Positions 32,081 through 42,330 of a DNA stretch of 64,000 nucleotides are shown here, one piece after another. The position numbers were made by a program, and so were the translations under genes. How positions within the stretch are numbered: position 1 is the first letter of the stretch; every line of letters starts with the position of its first letter. Origin of the DNA: Pomphorhynchus laevis (Eukaryota > Acanthocephala > Palaeacanthocephala > Echinorhynchida > Pomphorhynchidae); NCBI GenBank assembly GCA_012934845.2, contig WNNJ02000150.1, positions 60,614 through 124,613 of the forward strand, read 5' to 3'. Below the pieces are notes generated by a model, which ran no database searches, was not told the origin of the DNA, and saw only the letters and a list, made by a program, of their open reading frames with translations.

Positions 32081-33102
32081 CGAATTTTTGGCCTTGTGTG
32101 AAGAACGTGAAAATTTCCGTTGATTTTACGTATAGATAAGGATGACTCGCCGTTTGTTTCACGTCGATGTTTTTCAATGCGAGCTAAATTGAGCTGGGCA
32201 ATATCAGAAGGGGAGCGGTCAGGAAAGATACGGCAAGTAGATGAAGTGGTAAGAAGTTTAAAACGTTGGGAGAGTACCGAAGAGGCATGTGAACTATGTC
32301 GGAAAACGATTTTTAAGAGTGGAGGACTGAGATGATTTGATTTAGTGGATTTGTTTAAACGAATAAAGGATACAGGAGCGATATTATTGAAGAGTGATGG
32401 GTTATCATCAGGAAGAATGGTTGCTAGGATAGACCTGAAAGCAGATACATCATCATCGAGGCGAGATTGTGGAGAAGCAGATTCGGAAAGCTTTAAGTTT
32501 GATATGATTATACAGCGATCGCGCGAAGGAAAACGATTTCGTGGAAGTGGTGGACGGACAGAGCTGGTTGGAGTCGAGGTAGATGAGCAGATAGAAGTGG
32601 AAATGACAGGGGTGCTTGATAAAGAATTAATATTGGTTGAAGCAAGTGTGACAGGAGCGGGGTGTTGAATCGGTTGATCAGAGATGTGACTGGATATGAT
32701 TTTAAATGAAGGATGTAACTTATTGGGAAGTGTTACGTGGGAGGTAGAGTAAGGAGAATTAAAATAGGTTGGGGCATGAGTGACAGGAATGGAGTGTTGA
32801 ATCAGTTGATCGGAAATGTTACTGGAAATGATTTTGATGGAAGGGTGTAAATTATTGAGAGGTGATACAGGGGAGGTCGAGTAAGGAGTACGTGAGGAGA
32901 ATAAAGAAGTTTGAGATTTATTTAGATTGGGGGAGGAATAGGAAAGAGGAGGTACGAGATTAAAAGCTTTACCGTTGGCATTGTTAGAATGAGAAAGATT
33001 AATGGAAGTTTGGTACGTAGTTGAACGAGGAGTGTGTGAGAGAGTAGGTTTCAATAATGGGATTATATGATGCGAAGTCAGGTGTTGATGCGAGGGAAAC
33101 AT
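32044..33102 (-). CDS. RRM-CR1 family ORF1, central and RRM-like part (352 aa)
   Basis: The open frame starts at a real ATG at 33102. The first 200 residues are Ser/Pro/Thr-rich with an internal repeat: NNLHPSIKIISSNISDQ and NKLHPSFKIISSHISDQ, each followed by a similar LIQHSIPVTHAP-type stretch. From about residue 200, RDRCIIISNLKLSES, FNNIAPVSFIRLNKS, PPLLKIVFRHSSHASSVL and RIFPDRSPSDIAQL form an RRM-like RNA-binding domain. It ends 37 bases inside ORF2. The zinc motif expected at the N-terminus is in an overlapping frame (32999-33370), one base off. The protein may need a frameshift or may be a separate ORF. Confidence 0.8.
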   Translation of the reverse strand: MFPSHQHLTSHHIIPLLKPTLSHTPRSTTYQTSINLSHSNNANGKAFNLVPPLSYSSPNLNKSQTSLFSSRTPYSTSPVSPLNNLHPSIKIISSNISDQLIQHSIPVTHAPTYFNSPYSTSHVTLPNKLHPSFKIISSHISDQPIQHPAPVTLASTNINSLSSTPVISTSICSSTSTPTSSVRPPLPRNRFPSRDRCIIISNLKLSESASPQSRLDDDVSAFRSILATILPDDNPSLFNNIAPVSFIRLNKSTKSNHLSPPLLKIVFRHSSHASSVLSQRFKLLTTSSTCRIFPDRSPSDIAQLNLARIEKHRRETNGESSLSIRKINGNFHVLHTRPKIRWRPISPPCLLR

Positions 33103-33370
33103 CTAAAACAGCATTGGTCTGAGTGGTCGTGTGTGATACAGGAATAGATGAGCAGGATAACTGTTGTAGTCGTACTGATGTACAAAAACCGCAAGTGAAA
33201 TGTTTACGTTTATACACCGAGTGGTCGGATATTTTAACACGAACAAGTGTCCATACATCGCAATCTTTGGAATCGCATCCAACTTCAAAGCTGGTATAAC
33301 CATCATTGCATTCCGATGTTGAAGATTCTTGATCAGGAACAGGGATCTGAGATCGCGCTTTTTTAGGCAT
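32999..33370 (-). CDS. RRM-CR1 family ORF1, N-terminal zinc-motif part (123 aa)
   Basis: The ATG at 33370 gives MPKKARSQIPVPDQESST, then VGCDSKDCDVWTLVRVKIS and HFTCGFCTSVRLQQLSC. The two cysteine pairs, spaced by about 28 residues, resemble a treble-clef/PHD-like zinc site. The same motif is found at 9382-9588, 1321-1650 and, unexpectedly, in ORF1 of the CXC-EN element (46828-47895). It overlaps the next ORF by about 100 bases in a +1-shifted frame. The minisatellite lies directly upstream. Confidence 0.8.
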   Translation of the reverse strand: MPKKARSQIPVPDQESSTSECNDGYTSFEVGCDSKDCDVWTLVRVKISDHSVYKRKHFTCGFCTSVRLQQLSCSSIPVSHTTTQTNAVLDVSLASTPDFASYNPIIETYSLTHSSFNYVPNFH

Positions 33371-33420
33371 GACCTTTTATCGATAGATTGAGCTCAATCC
33401 GTGAGCGTAGCGAGCGGAAC

Positions 33421-33880
33421 TGACAGGAATAATCTGGAACTGACAGGAATAATCTGGAACTGACAGGAATAATCTGGAACTGACAGGAATAATCTGGAAC
33501 TGACAGGAATAATCTGGAACTGACAGGAATAATCTGGAACTGACAGGAATAATCTGGAACTGACAGGAATAATCTGGAACTGACAGGAATAATCTGGAAC
33601 TGACAGGAATAATCTGGAACTGACAGGAATAATCTGGAACTGACAGGAATAATCTGGAACTGACAGGAATAATCTGGAACTGACAGGAATAATCTGGAAC
33701 TGACAGGAATAATCTGGAACTGACAGGAATAATCTGGAACTGACAGGAATAATCTGGAACTGACAGGAATAATCTGGAACTGACAGGAATAATCTGGAAC
33801 TGACAGGAATAATCTGGAACTGACAAAAATAATCTGGAACTGACAGGAATAATCTGGAACTGACAGGAATAATCTGGAAT
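33421..33880 (-). repeat. 20-bp minisatellite, 23 units, in the RRM-CR1 5' UTR
   Basis: The plus-strand unit is TGACAGGAATAATCTGGAAC. Twenty-three nearly identical units span 460 bases; one unit (33821-33840) has two changes, and the last base of the array differs. On the minus strand all frames are open through it, so the long open frames here are artefacts. It lies between ORF1 and the shared leader. The homogeneity suggests recent expansion or the recent insertion of this element. Confidence 0.97.
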
Positions 33881-33914
33881 GTATGTTTATTAGAAACCAA
33901 AATTTTTTTAAGGT
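33880..33914 (-). promoter_or_regulatory. Shared 5' leader of the RRM-CR1 element (AATTTTGG variant)
   Basis: The minus strand reads ACCTTAAAAAAATTTTGG, TTTCTAATAAACATACA, then the minisatellite. The same variant (AAAAAAATTTTGGTTTC) precedes the CXC-RLE element at 60 kb, so the leader variants cross family borders. Confidence 0.75.
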
Positions 33915-34370
33915 TGCGCAGCTTCCCTATAAAGATTCGCCAAGACTTGCACAAATTTTCTACTAGCATTACACTTGAGTAGTTTAAAATTATTTCGCAC
34001 CATACATATACACTCTTTAAAGTATACATCAATATTGCTCCATTGATTTGTTTTATCCATTATATAAGCAGGGAGGTCGCCAGCCTCTACAGAGCACACG
34101 TTTATCTCTGTCATGACTACTGAATCTTGTGCAGATCGTATGCTAGAGAGCTGAGGTTCCATTACTAGTAGACCACCGTTGTTGCCATGATTGCGGGATG
34201 CCTGATCAGATGGAGTTTTGCGCAGGCAGTTTTGAGCTGAGCATTTGAGGCATGGTTTATTTGCTCTAGCGCATCGACAACCTCTGCATTTGGCAGTCCC
34301 ACCATTGCACGTAAAACAATTTTGTGTCGAAGAGGGAATACTTCGGGATATAGCTGTTTGCCGGAAGTTT
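33908..34370 (-). pseudogene. CXC-RLE N-terminal fragment, cut by the RRM-CR1 leader
   Basis: Minus-strand frames read SSTQNCFTCNGGTAKCRGCR, CARANKPCLKCSAQNCLRK (the cysteine cluster), then MEPQLSSIRSAQDSVVMTE and CMVRNNFKLLKCNASRKFVQ (equivalent to IKWIPNHFALPKCGASQKF in the intact copy). It breaks off at REAAQP exactly where the RRM-CR1 leader begins. The rest of the element is not found on the other side of the RRM-CR1 copy (29.1 kb and below). This looks like a 5' chimera and not a split insertion. Confidence 0.75.
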
Positions 34371-34377
34371 TGTGTCG

Positions 34378-34441
34378 TGTATGTTATTTATTGTAAGTTT
34401 TTTATACTGTATGTTAATTATTTCTCAGACTTTTTTAAGGT
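34378..34441 (-). promoter_or_regulatory. Shared 5' leader of the CXC-RLE fragment
   Basis: The minus strand has ACCTTAAAAAAGTCTGAG, AAATAATTAACATACA and, 25 bases on, AATAACATACA again. As at 28.3 kb and 46.6 kb, the ACATACA end of the leader is repeated. Confidence 0.75.
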
Positions 34442-34496
34442 CAAATATATATATTTGACCTTATATACCTTTTTTAAGGTGTATATACAGTATATA
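34437..34496. repeat. Chained palindromes at a 5' leader boundary
   Basis: A 26-base perfect palindrome spans 34437-34462 (half AAGGTCAAATATA). It is followed by ACCTT-TTTT-AAGGT (34467-34480) and TATATAC-A-GTATATA (34482-34496). The first palindrome starts within the ACCTT end of the leader. Confidence 0.85.
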
Positions 34497-34499
34497 TAG

Positions 34500-34500
<1 letters not shown>

Positions 34501-34560
<60 letters not shown>
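34501..34560. repeat. AT dinucleotide microsatellite
   Basis: Nearly pure (AT)n of about 55-60 bases between two oppositely oriented CXC-RLE 5' regions. Confidence 0.95.
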
Positions 34561-34564
<4 letters not shown>

Positions 34565-34677
34565 TGATTAAAAAATTCTCGATTAAAACTACTTACAACA
34601 ACGAATTTGGAATTTTAAAAGGACAACGAATTTTAATACGCGTGTCGCGCGGTTGACGTCATCCATCATAACTAACT

Positions 34678-37600
34678 ATACCCAGAGGTCAACCGTCAAG
34701 CACTATAAAATGCTGTACTTGCAACGGCCCTGCATCAAGGTGCAAGTCGTGTAAATGTGCCCGCGCTGGAAAATTGTGCACTAGTTGTCCGGCTCCTAAT
34801 TGCTGCAACTTATCAAGTATACCGCAGTCATTCTCGCAACCCTCCGAGACTGAACATTTACAGCATCCAACTCACACGGCACATGAAATCGTATTGCAAA
34901 CGGATCCTCCCTCAAACGAGAATGGTATATCTGGTGCGTCTAGTTACACAGTATTGGCAAATGGAACGAAACAAGCATCGTCACCTGTGGATTACTACAC
35001 CACGGTAATTCAGTGGAAACCTAATTTGATAACTCTTCCGAAATGTTCAGCTAGCAACGAGATAATAGTTGCGTTTATTCGTAAAGCGCTTGAACGACGA
35101 CTGATACTCTAGAACCAAAAAAATCTAAGGAATAATTTGAATAGGCCCAATATCTACAAGGAGTTATTATGTATAAAATTAGTAAATCGAGCCCAAGAAA
35201 CTGGAAATCCGTGTATCGAAGGTTGATATCAAGAGGGAAAGTAAGTTCGGCAACAAGAATTCTGGAGGAAAATAACGATTTGGGTGTCCTTTCACCAGAT
35301 GAAATGGTAAACGGAATCTCAGTTAAAGATATACTCAATGATCTCCATCCCAATGCTATGGATGGCGTACCTAGTGTAATGCTAAGTCAACCATTTCCGT
35401 ATATGCCGATTCACCATCCATCACGTTTTGCAAACATAAACGAATGTGACATTATTCGTGCATCTAAAAGGACCAAAGGAAGTGCGGGTCCATCATCACT
35501 TGACTCGATTGCATGGTGATGTATGCTTACTAATTACGGATCTAGTTCTCGTGTTCTTGTAAAGTCGCTTGCAGATTTAGCCATACGACTGTCCATCGAT
35601 ATAATTTCATCGGGAACCAGATTCTTTTGTTGCATGCAGACTTGTTGCTCTCAAAAAGAAGTATAGAGGTGTGAGGCCAATTGGTGTTTGCGATGTTACG
35701 AGGAGAATATTTTGTAAGACAATCTTAGACATAATAAATTAAATCAGCTAACTGACAGCTTACCGAACTCAATCAGCTAGCTGCGTCGCAGGAGTGGTAT
35801 TGACTTTGCCACTCACTCATTACAAAAAGCGTATAACTCCGATCCGGACGTTTGCCTGTTGGTTGTTAATGCGTCCAATGCGTTCAACCGAATAAATAGA
35901 AAAATTGCACTTCACAATTTCGAATATATTTGCCCTGCATTATCTTGCGGACTTCAAAATATATACGCTTCTCCAGCTGAAATGGTTTAAGGTGGTGCCA
36001 TTATTATGTCCTATAAATGGTTTACTCAGGATGACCCCTCTGCTATGGCCGGATTTTCAATGGCATACCTACCAATTATTAACAAAATTCATATGATCGT
36101 ACCGAACGTAATCTAAAGGAGGTTCGCCAATGATGCGACCTTTTTTGTAGGTACTATCGATGATCTCAAGCGTGTTTGGGATATTTTAACAAACATTGGT
36201 TTGGATTATGGTTATTTCGTAAATGATGTCAAAACCCAGCTGTTATCTCACGTAGTACTGAACACGAAATTACATCCTAGTGTAAATATGAATACGAATA
36301 CAACTGGCATCGAGATTCTTGGTATTCCCATTGAAACCCATGGCTACGTCTCGACCTTCACACATTCGAAGATCACTAAGTGGTTGGCTTCAATCAGGCG
36401 ACTATGCCAAATGGCCGAAGTTGATCTCCATATCGCATATGTGGGCCTCACTAAATCTGTTCAGATGAAATAAAGCTACTACACTTGCGCTATACTATGT
36501 AAAGAGTCTGAATTGACCCAACTAATATTGATGATAAAGAATGAATTGATTCCAGCCCTACTAAATCAAAATGTAGATAACAATTGGAATTTGATTATCA
36601 CCATGCTGGTAAAGTTAGGGGGTTTAGTCTAACGTTTACAGCTTCCGTGGACTATTACAGCTACAGACGATGTGCGAAACCTACGAAACAGGAATGGGAA
36701 GAAAAGGAGCTTCGCAATATTGAAGGAATTGAACTATGCCGTCTTACATCTAATAGAATCACCTCATTTCGTAATAGACCGCACAGAAATCACCCCTATT
36801 AATTGATCCTATTATTGATAACCGTCTTGCGCATATTTGTCGGGACGGCGCTTGTTCCTTGCTATATGCGTTACCGTTATCAATCGATAATTTCCGATTG
36901 TCTCCTCGAGAGTTTAAGGATGCTATTTGTACCCGATATGGATGGACTCCAGTAGATTTAGTCAAGAACTTGTGCAAGTGCGGTTCAAGTTTAGATATGC
37001 CACACGCTATGAGCTGCAAGAAAGGCGGGCTTCCTACGATCAGGCACGATTCGATTTGTAATTTAATGGCAAGCATCATTTCGGAAGTATTTCCTTGTAT
37101 AGAAATTGAACCAACATTATGTCCAGTACCGACCGGATTTTCGATAAAATCAACTACGAATCTAGATTCGAACGCACGATTGGACATTTCATGTATGGGG
37201 TTGGAAGGATCAAGATTTGAGCGGACATTTTTTGATGTCACTTCTTTACAGTTGCTCAATCTTATGTCAACCGCAGCCTATCTTCTTCGTTTCAAATCAA
37301 ATCAGCTAACTGGGTCTACGTATTTAATATAATTATAAACTAAACAAAACATAATAATGCTAAATCAAAATTTAATAATTAAATAATAAAATTAATAATT
37401 GTTTTTAGATTTTCTATAATTTAAATCAAGTTAAAAAAATTGAAATTTAAAATAAATGTCATTTTTATGACGAATTAATTTGTTATTACTATAACGAATT
37501 AAGGAAGGTAGCCAAATATGAAGAACGTGTACGCAGAATAGAACGTTGATCATTCATTCCGTTAGTATTTTCGACAGTGGGAGGTTTTGACGGTGATGCT

Positions 37601-37771
37601 GGAAGACTTATCAAGACGATTGCTACGGCGATGTCACAGAGAAACACTTCAATTTACTCAGACAATGTTACGAAGATAAAGAGGAGGTTATCCTTTGAAC
37701 TAGCGCGTGCATCATATGCTTGCATGCGCGCGGCACGGTCGACCCGTGGAGGGGCGACTTTTTCAACTTAA
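34678..37771 (+). pseudogene. CXC-RLE element, full length, decayed and interrupted
   Basis: The start is damaged: ATA at 34678-34680 replaces ATG before PRGQPSSTIKCCTCNGPASR and CKSCKCARAGKLCTSCPAPN. The following parts are CDIIRASKRTKGSAGPSSLD (35450-35510), VVNASNAFNRINRKIAL (about 35862-35915), RFANDATFFVGTIDDL (36120-36160), the finger CKCGSSLDMPHAMSCKKG (36974-37030) and the nuclease ARLDISCMGLEGSRFERTFF plus DV (37175-37240). A segment of about 190 bases (37303-37498) is inserted before KVAKYEERVRRIE. The C-terminus ends at 37771. Many frameshifts and stops occur. Confidence 0.85.
37303..37498 (+). repeat. ~190-bp repeat inserted in the CXC-RLE nuclease (copy 1)
   Basis: It begins AATCAGCTAACTGGGTCTAC and ends near ATTACTATAACGAATT. 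An inverted copy lies at about 39355-39545 with high identity over about 175 bases. It interrupts a known coding sequence cleanly, so it is an insertion. It has no ORF and no obvious terminal inverted repeats, and is very AT-rich. Confidence 0.8.
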
Positions 37772-38344
37772 GAAAAAAACTGACTAACTTAACATTTATT
37801 GTTCGATTATTGTATTTTAAAAAATATGTTACAAATAAATAAAAATAAAAAGTTAACAAGTTATTTTTATTACTTATTATTTCTATTTTTAAGGAAAAAA
37901 TTATTTTTTAAAAAAGAAATACGAGATAATTGTTTAATTGTACAATCGTTACTTGATTTTAACTGTCGACATATGTAACTTTCTTAACAGCAGACCGGCT
38001 CGTCGGTACGCACCTCTTATACAATTCGAGACAGCTTTACATAATATAAATGTGATTTTTCTTTCTAGATTCACGATGCAATCGTCACAATGAGCTAATC
38101 GTATTTTGAACGTTTGCGTTGCTCGTGGTAGTCGAAGGCACTTGAAGGTTTACTCTGACACGATACGGCATGATGATTGAAGATACAAACCTCTATAAAC
38201 GTTCGCTCAAAATGTGACCCATTAAGATTGCAACACTGACATCTAATCAAGCTTAGTTTTGTTTGCGTGTAGTGGCTATTTGAAAAATTATAGATTAGTC
38301 TATTGGATGTAATTTAAGTTCGATTTCAACACTACAACACACGG

Positions 38345-39170
38345 TTGATAGCTTATGTCCGAGGAAATCTTTCACTACATTATGTCGTAATATCGGAAGA
38401 CCACTACGTTTGTATGATAGAAGGTGAGACAACTTGTTCGATATGCCACAAACACAAGAAGATTGTGAGTGAATTAATTAATAAGAAGATAGTAATTGAA
38501 TTAATAGAATCCTTAAATATTTTGATAAATCAAAATTATTTAAAAGTAGGGACATCTATATTTAGACAAGTAAAAGGTGTTCCAATGGGTGGTAATAGTA
38601 GCCCAATTATAGCTGACTTGTTTTTAAGCTTTATAGAATATGAATTTGTTCATAACTGTGTAAAAACTAAATCTAAACAATATAAATATATGAAATATAT
38701 GTTTCGATACATTGATGATATATGTGTATTTAATTCTAATAATTTTTATTCAATTAGTGAGCACATTTATCCAGAAAGCCTTATTCTTAACAAAACCAAT
38801 ATTAATGATAAAGAAGGTGTATATCTAGATATGAACATTAAATTAACATTAACTAAAACTACTATTAATTTATATCGTAAAGATGACATATTTAAATTTA
38901 CAAGAAACATTTTTGCATGAGCATTCATGCATACCATATAATATAAAATATAATACATTAAATAATGAAATTTTAAGAATTGCAACAATATGTAATGATA
39001 TTGGCTTTCTTAAAAATCATTTAAATAATTTAATAGATACATATTTTAAACTAGGTTACTATAAAAATAACATCAAGCAGAAAATAGTAAAATATATAAA
39101 TCAACACAATAATATAAAGAATAAATTTAAACTCTTAAGTGGCAAATTTTTATGGATGAATAATAAATAA
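38345..39170 (+). pseudogene. Penelope-like reverse transcriptase fragment
   Basis: From about 38470 the frame reads ELIESLNILINQNYLKVGTS, FRQVKGVPMGGNSSPIIADL, FLSFIEYEF and YMFRYIDDICVFN, the RT palm with GVPMGG and the YIDD-type active site, then GVYLDMNIKL. A frame change near 38890 leads to CIPYNIKYNTLNNEILRIAT, NNLIDTYFKLGYYKNN and a stop at 39170, the thumb-like part. The combination resembles Penelope-like RTs and not LINE or LTR RTs. The N-terminus (fingers) is missing and no GIY-YIG endonuclease is visible downstream. Upstream, 37772-38340 has no clear content. Confidence 0.7.
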
Positions 39171-39180
39171 TATACTTTGC

Positions 39181-39328
39181 ATTAGAATAAGATACTAGAT
39201 AGTTATTTCAGAGGAAATACATCATTAGCATGTATTTGGCCCCGCTGCTATGTTGGGTAAGAGGAGTTAGGGGCCGAAACCTGATAGCATAGCAGTTCCT
39301 CCTGATGACCTCTAATTCTTATTCTGAT
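39181..39328 (+). ncRNA. Candidate structured RNA with an H-type pseudoknot after the Penelope-like RT
   Basis: Pairings seen by eye: outer stem 39181-39191 with 39318-39328 (11 bp, one G-U), AGAGG 39210-39214 with CCTCT 39309-39313, hairpin 39215-39221 with 39231-39237 (7 bp), GGCCCC 39238-39243 with GGGGCC 39270-39275, and CTGCTATG 39245-39252 with CATAGCAG 39288-39295. The last two interlock as a pseudoknot. It sits directly after the RT stop codon. The function is unknown; this is a proposal from pairing only. Confidence 0.4.
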
Positions 39329-39354
39329 ACAACGCCTGTTATTTATTAGTCAAT

Positions 39355-39545
39355 TCATAAAAATGACGTTTATTTTAAATTTTATTTTTTATTTTTATTT
39401 TTTAACTTGATTAAAATTATAGAAAATCTAAAAACAATTATTAATTTTATTATTTAATTATTAAATTTTGATTTAGCATTATTATGTTTTGTTTATTTTA
39501 TAATTATATAACAATACGTAGACTCAGTTAGCTGATTTAATTTAG
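39355..39545 (-). repeat. ~190-bp repeat (copy 2, inverted)
   Basis: This is the inverse of 37303-37498. In copy 2 the end reads TAAATTAAATCAGCTAACTG on the minus strand, a 20-base string (21 with the next A) also present inside the CXC-RLE RT at about 35737-35757. Confidence 0.8.
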
Positions 39546-39682
39546 CGAATCAAATTTATATCGAACCGCAATGAAATCGCTAAATTCATGCGGAGTAAGA
39601 AGTTCACATTCTGAAGCAATAGATAAAACACTAATCCATCTGTTTTATTTATTGCTTCAGGATGTAAAAAAAGATTTATTTT

Positions 39683-42330
39683 AACGTGGCAAATGCGTTC
39701 CAGAGCACGCTTCCATGACCACAACAAACAAAAATGTAAATCATGTGTCAAGAAGGTGTGAACGGAGTATGTGTTCGAATGTGATAAAGGAGGGAGCGCG
39801 GCGGACGTCGAGAGTGAGTTGATTCCAGGCGAGTGAGGCGGCGGCGAGGAATGATCGGAGACCATAGTTGTTGGAGTAATTGGGAAAGTGTAGTAAGAGT
39901 ATATGGCGGGAACGAAGCGATAGCGAGAAGGCGGGTGTCGTCTAAGAAAGTAAGGTTGATGAAAGATAAGGAGCTAACAGCGATGAGACAAAATGTCACG
40001 TGAAGAAGGCGGAGTTTGATGCGGATGTGGATAGTGGGCCAGGAGAGTTGGGTAAGATATGTTGATGTGTGGTCGAAGCGACGGAGACGAAAGAGCACTC
40101 GAACGGCGGAGTTGATTATTCGAAATAGGGGTAGGATGATTGATTTTGGAGAATTTGCGAAAAGGTTGAGGCAGTAATCAATTTTACGGAAGAGAAGCGA
40201 TGAAAGAAGAGACACAAGAGCGGAAATCGATAAGCGGGTGGATACGGCGGATGTCACGGAGAATTAAGCTAGACGAGCATACCTTGTTGCGGACGAAGGG
40301 TTTAGGGGAAAGGTGATCATCGAAATGGAAGCCTAGGAAATTGAGATTGTGGACTATGGGGATGATCGATGAGGCAAAATATACAGTGAAAGAGATATGT
40401 TTGGTTTACGGGGGAGGATCCACATCATTTTGGACTTGTCGGGGTTTAGAACGAGATGGAGATTGGAGAGACGTTTGTAGATAGAATAAAGACGGTTGGA
40501 GTCAGAAATGCCGATATCCTGTATGCGATGTGCGGGTGCATGATCATAGATGATGATGTCATCGGCGTATTGCATGACGTTAAAGGAGTAAGGTTGTATA
40601 AACGGAGAGAGATCGCAAGGCAGAAGAGAGAAAAGCAGGGGACCAGGACAGAACCTTGTGGGACCCCGCAAAAGATAGGGATGAGAAGGGAGGGTGATGA
40701 ATTTATCGAAGGCGATAAAGGAGGACGGAGTGGTCGACAATGTCGAAGGCGGAAAAGTTGTCGAGGGAGATGAGAACACTATATAGAGCCTTGTCTCGAG
40801 AAATGAGTAACTCGTTGTAAACTTTTATGCAGGCGATTTCTGTGGAGTGATTAGAGCGGAAAGCGGATTGGAAAGTAAGGTACAGATTGGATGAAGAGAG
40901 ATAAACGTTGATCTGTATTAAGATGATGGGCTCTAAGAGCTTAGAAAGAGTAGGGAGTAGTGAAATGGGGCGATAGCTAGAACGAAGGAAAGGGTCGAGC
41001 GATTGTTTCTTAAAGAGGGGACGAACGATTGCGGATTTCCAGTGTGAATGGAAGATACGACTGCGGATGGACGAGGTAAACAAGGTTGTGAGAAATGGGG
41101 ATATCTATGAGCATATGGGTTTAAGTATGTTGTAGGCAGCTGATTGGCAGGTGAGGTTTTGTTGGGCAAGGACATGAGGACATATGATACTTTAATATGT
41201 GAGACAGTGAGAAGATGAAAGAGTTCTGGAAGGATGAGGCTAGATGGGGCAGAGTGGGATAAGATGGAGACCGGGGTGTAAGAGAGCAACGTGAATACTT
41301 TAGTCTTTAGAAATGACGAATAATCGTAGGCATTGATGTTGCACCGCGAAGAGGAGCGAGCAAGGATTGAGTTAAAAGTATGCCAGAGAGTCTTAGAGTT
41401 GAATGAAGTGATGATTTAATGCTGCCAGAAGGAGTTGCATTTGGTACGTAGTAGGTTGAGATGAGACCGACGAAGAGCAAGATTGGAATCACGGAAAGAC
41501 GGAGTAGTCGAGTGGAATTCACGTCTGAGAGAGCGGTGATAGACTTAAAAAGCATGATGGAGTCGACACTTTGAAAATAGGCATTGGATGTCAAACCATC
41601 GGGCACGTTGCACGCGATGGTGGGGGTGAAGCTTGAATGGCAGGAGAATATCGAAAGTGGATGTGAGTTCAGAGTCGAAAAGAAAGGCGAGATCGTGAGG
41701 AGAGGAATATGTTATTGTGGGATAGGATAGAGACGATTTGAGTAAGGCAGAGCGGAGAATGGAGCGGTCAAGATTTATCCAAGGGGCGACGTAGGATTGT
41801 AGGTGTGTGAGGAGGGGTGTGGTTGTGAGTGAGATCAAAGGTGACGATAAAGTGATCGGATAGACCAAGATCGAAGATGAACAGGGAGGTGTAGGCAGCA
41901 AAATGATCGGGGACAGCGATGATGTCGAGTGCCTCACCAAGGATATGTTTGGGGGCAGTGGAGATAGGTTTGTAGTTATAGTTGAATAGAATGTTGATGA
42001 ACTGGATTGACACGGTGTAAGATGGGCGGTGGAGGCGGATGTTGATGTCGCCAAGAACGAGTGAAGGGATGAAGGACAAAGAACAGTGGGAGAGAGGATC
42101 AGCGAGTTCGATAAAAAATAAGGATGTAGGATCAGATGAACCAGGACGGTATACAATGGCGAGATCTAGAGTGATCGGGTTAAAAGAACGCAAATGAGCA
42201 CTTCAAAAGAGCAAGGACTTAAAAGGGAAGTGATTTTGCGAATGGACTCGCGGTGACGGGCGAATGCGACAATGTCGCCATGATTATATAATTTAGAATT
42301 GGATGAGCTGAGGTGGCGAGCGGATTCGAC
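39683..42330 (-). pseudogene. RRM-CR1 element, ORF2 part, 5'-truncated and frameshifted
   Basis: The 3' hairpin is at 39695-39710 (GCGTTC/GCACGC, one mismatch). Reading the minus strand from 42190: LDLAIVYRPGSSDPTSLFFI, VLGDINIRLHRPSYTVSIQF and AYTSLFIFDLGLSDHFIVTF (endonuclease); LPNKTSPANQLPT, SYRPISLLPTLSKLLEPI, SALYSVLISLDNFSAFDIVDHSV-type palm start (about 40760), FNVMQYADDIIIYDHAPAHR (YADD intact, about 40560) and LNPDKSKMMWILPRK; C-terminal parts to 39748. It matches 1-660 closely. At least five frame changes make it inactive. The 5' end is replaced by the short tandem array at 42318-42475. Confidence 0.8.

Noticed and set aside
32120-32668. Plus-strand open frames of 70-107 codons opposite ORF1
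   Set aside because: Shadow frames of the well-supported minus-strand ORF1; no motifs of their own.
33421-33880. Repeat array considered as a CRISPR-like structure
   Set aside because: The units are directly adjacent with no spacers, and the setting is a eukaryotic retrotransposon 5' UTR.
33377-34032. Two long minus-strand open frames with a perfect 20-residue amino-acid repeat
   Set aside because: They are translations of the 20-bp minisatellite, which has no stop on the minus strand in any frame; the period follows from the DNA repeat.
39270-39320. Hammerhead ribozyme (CTGATGA at 39302 and GAAA at 39276)
   Set aside because: The boxes are in the permuted order with only 22 bases between them, too few for two stems and a cleavage site, so a hammerhead fold cannot be drawn.
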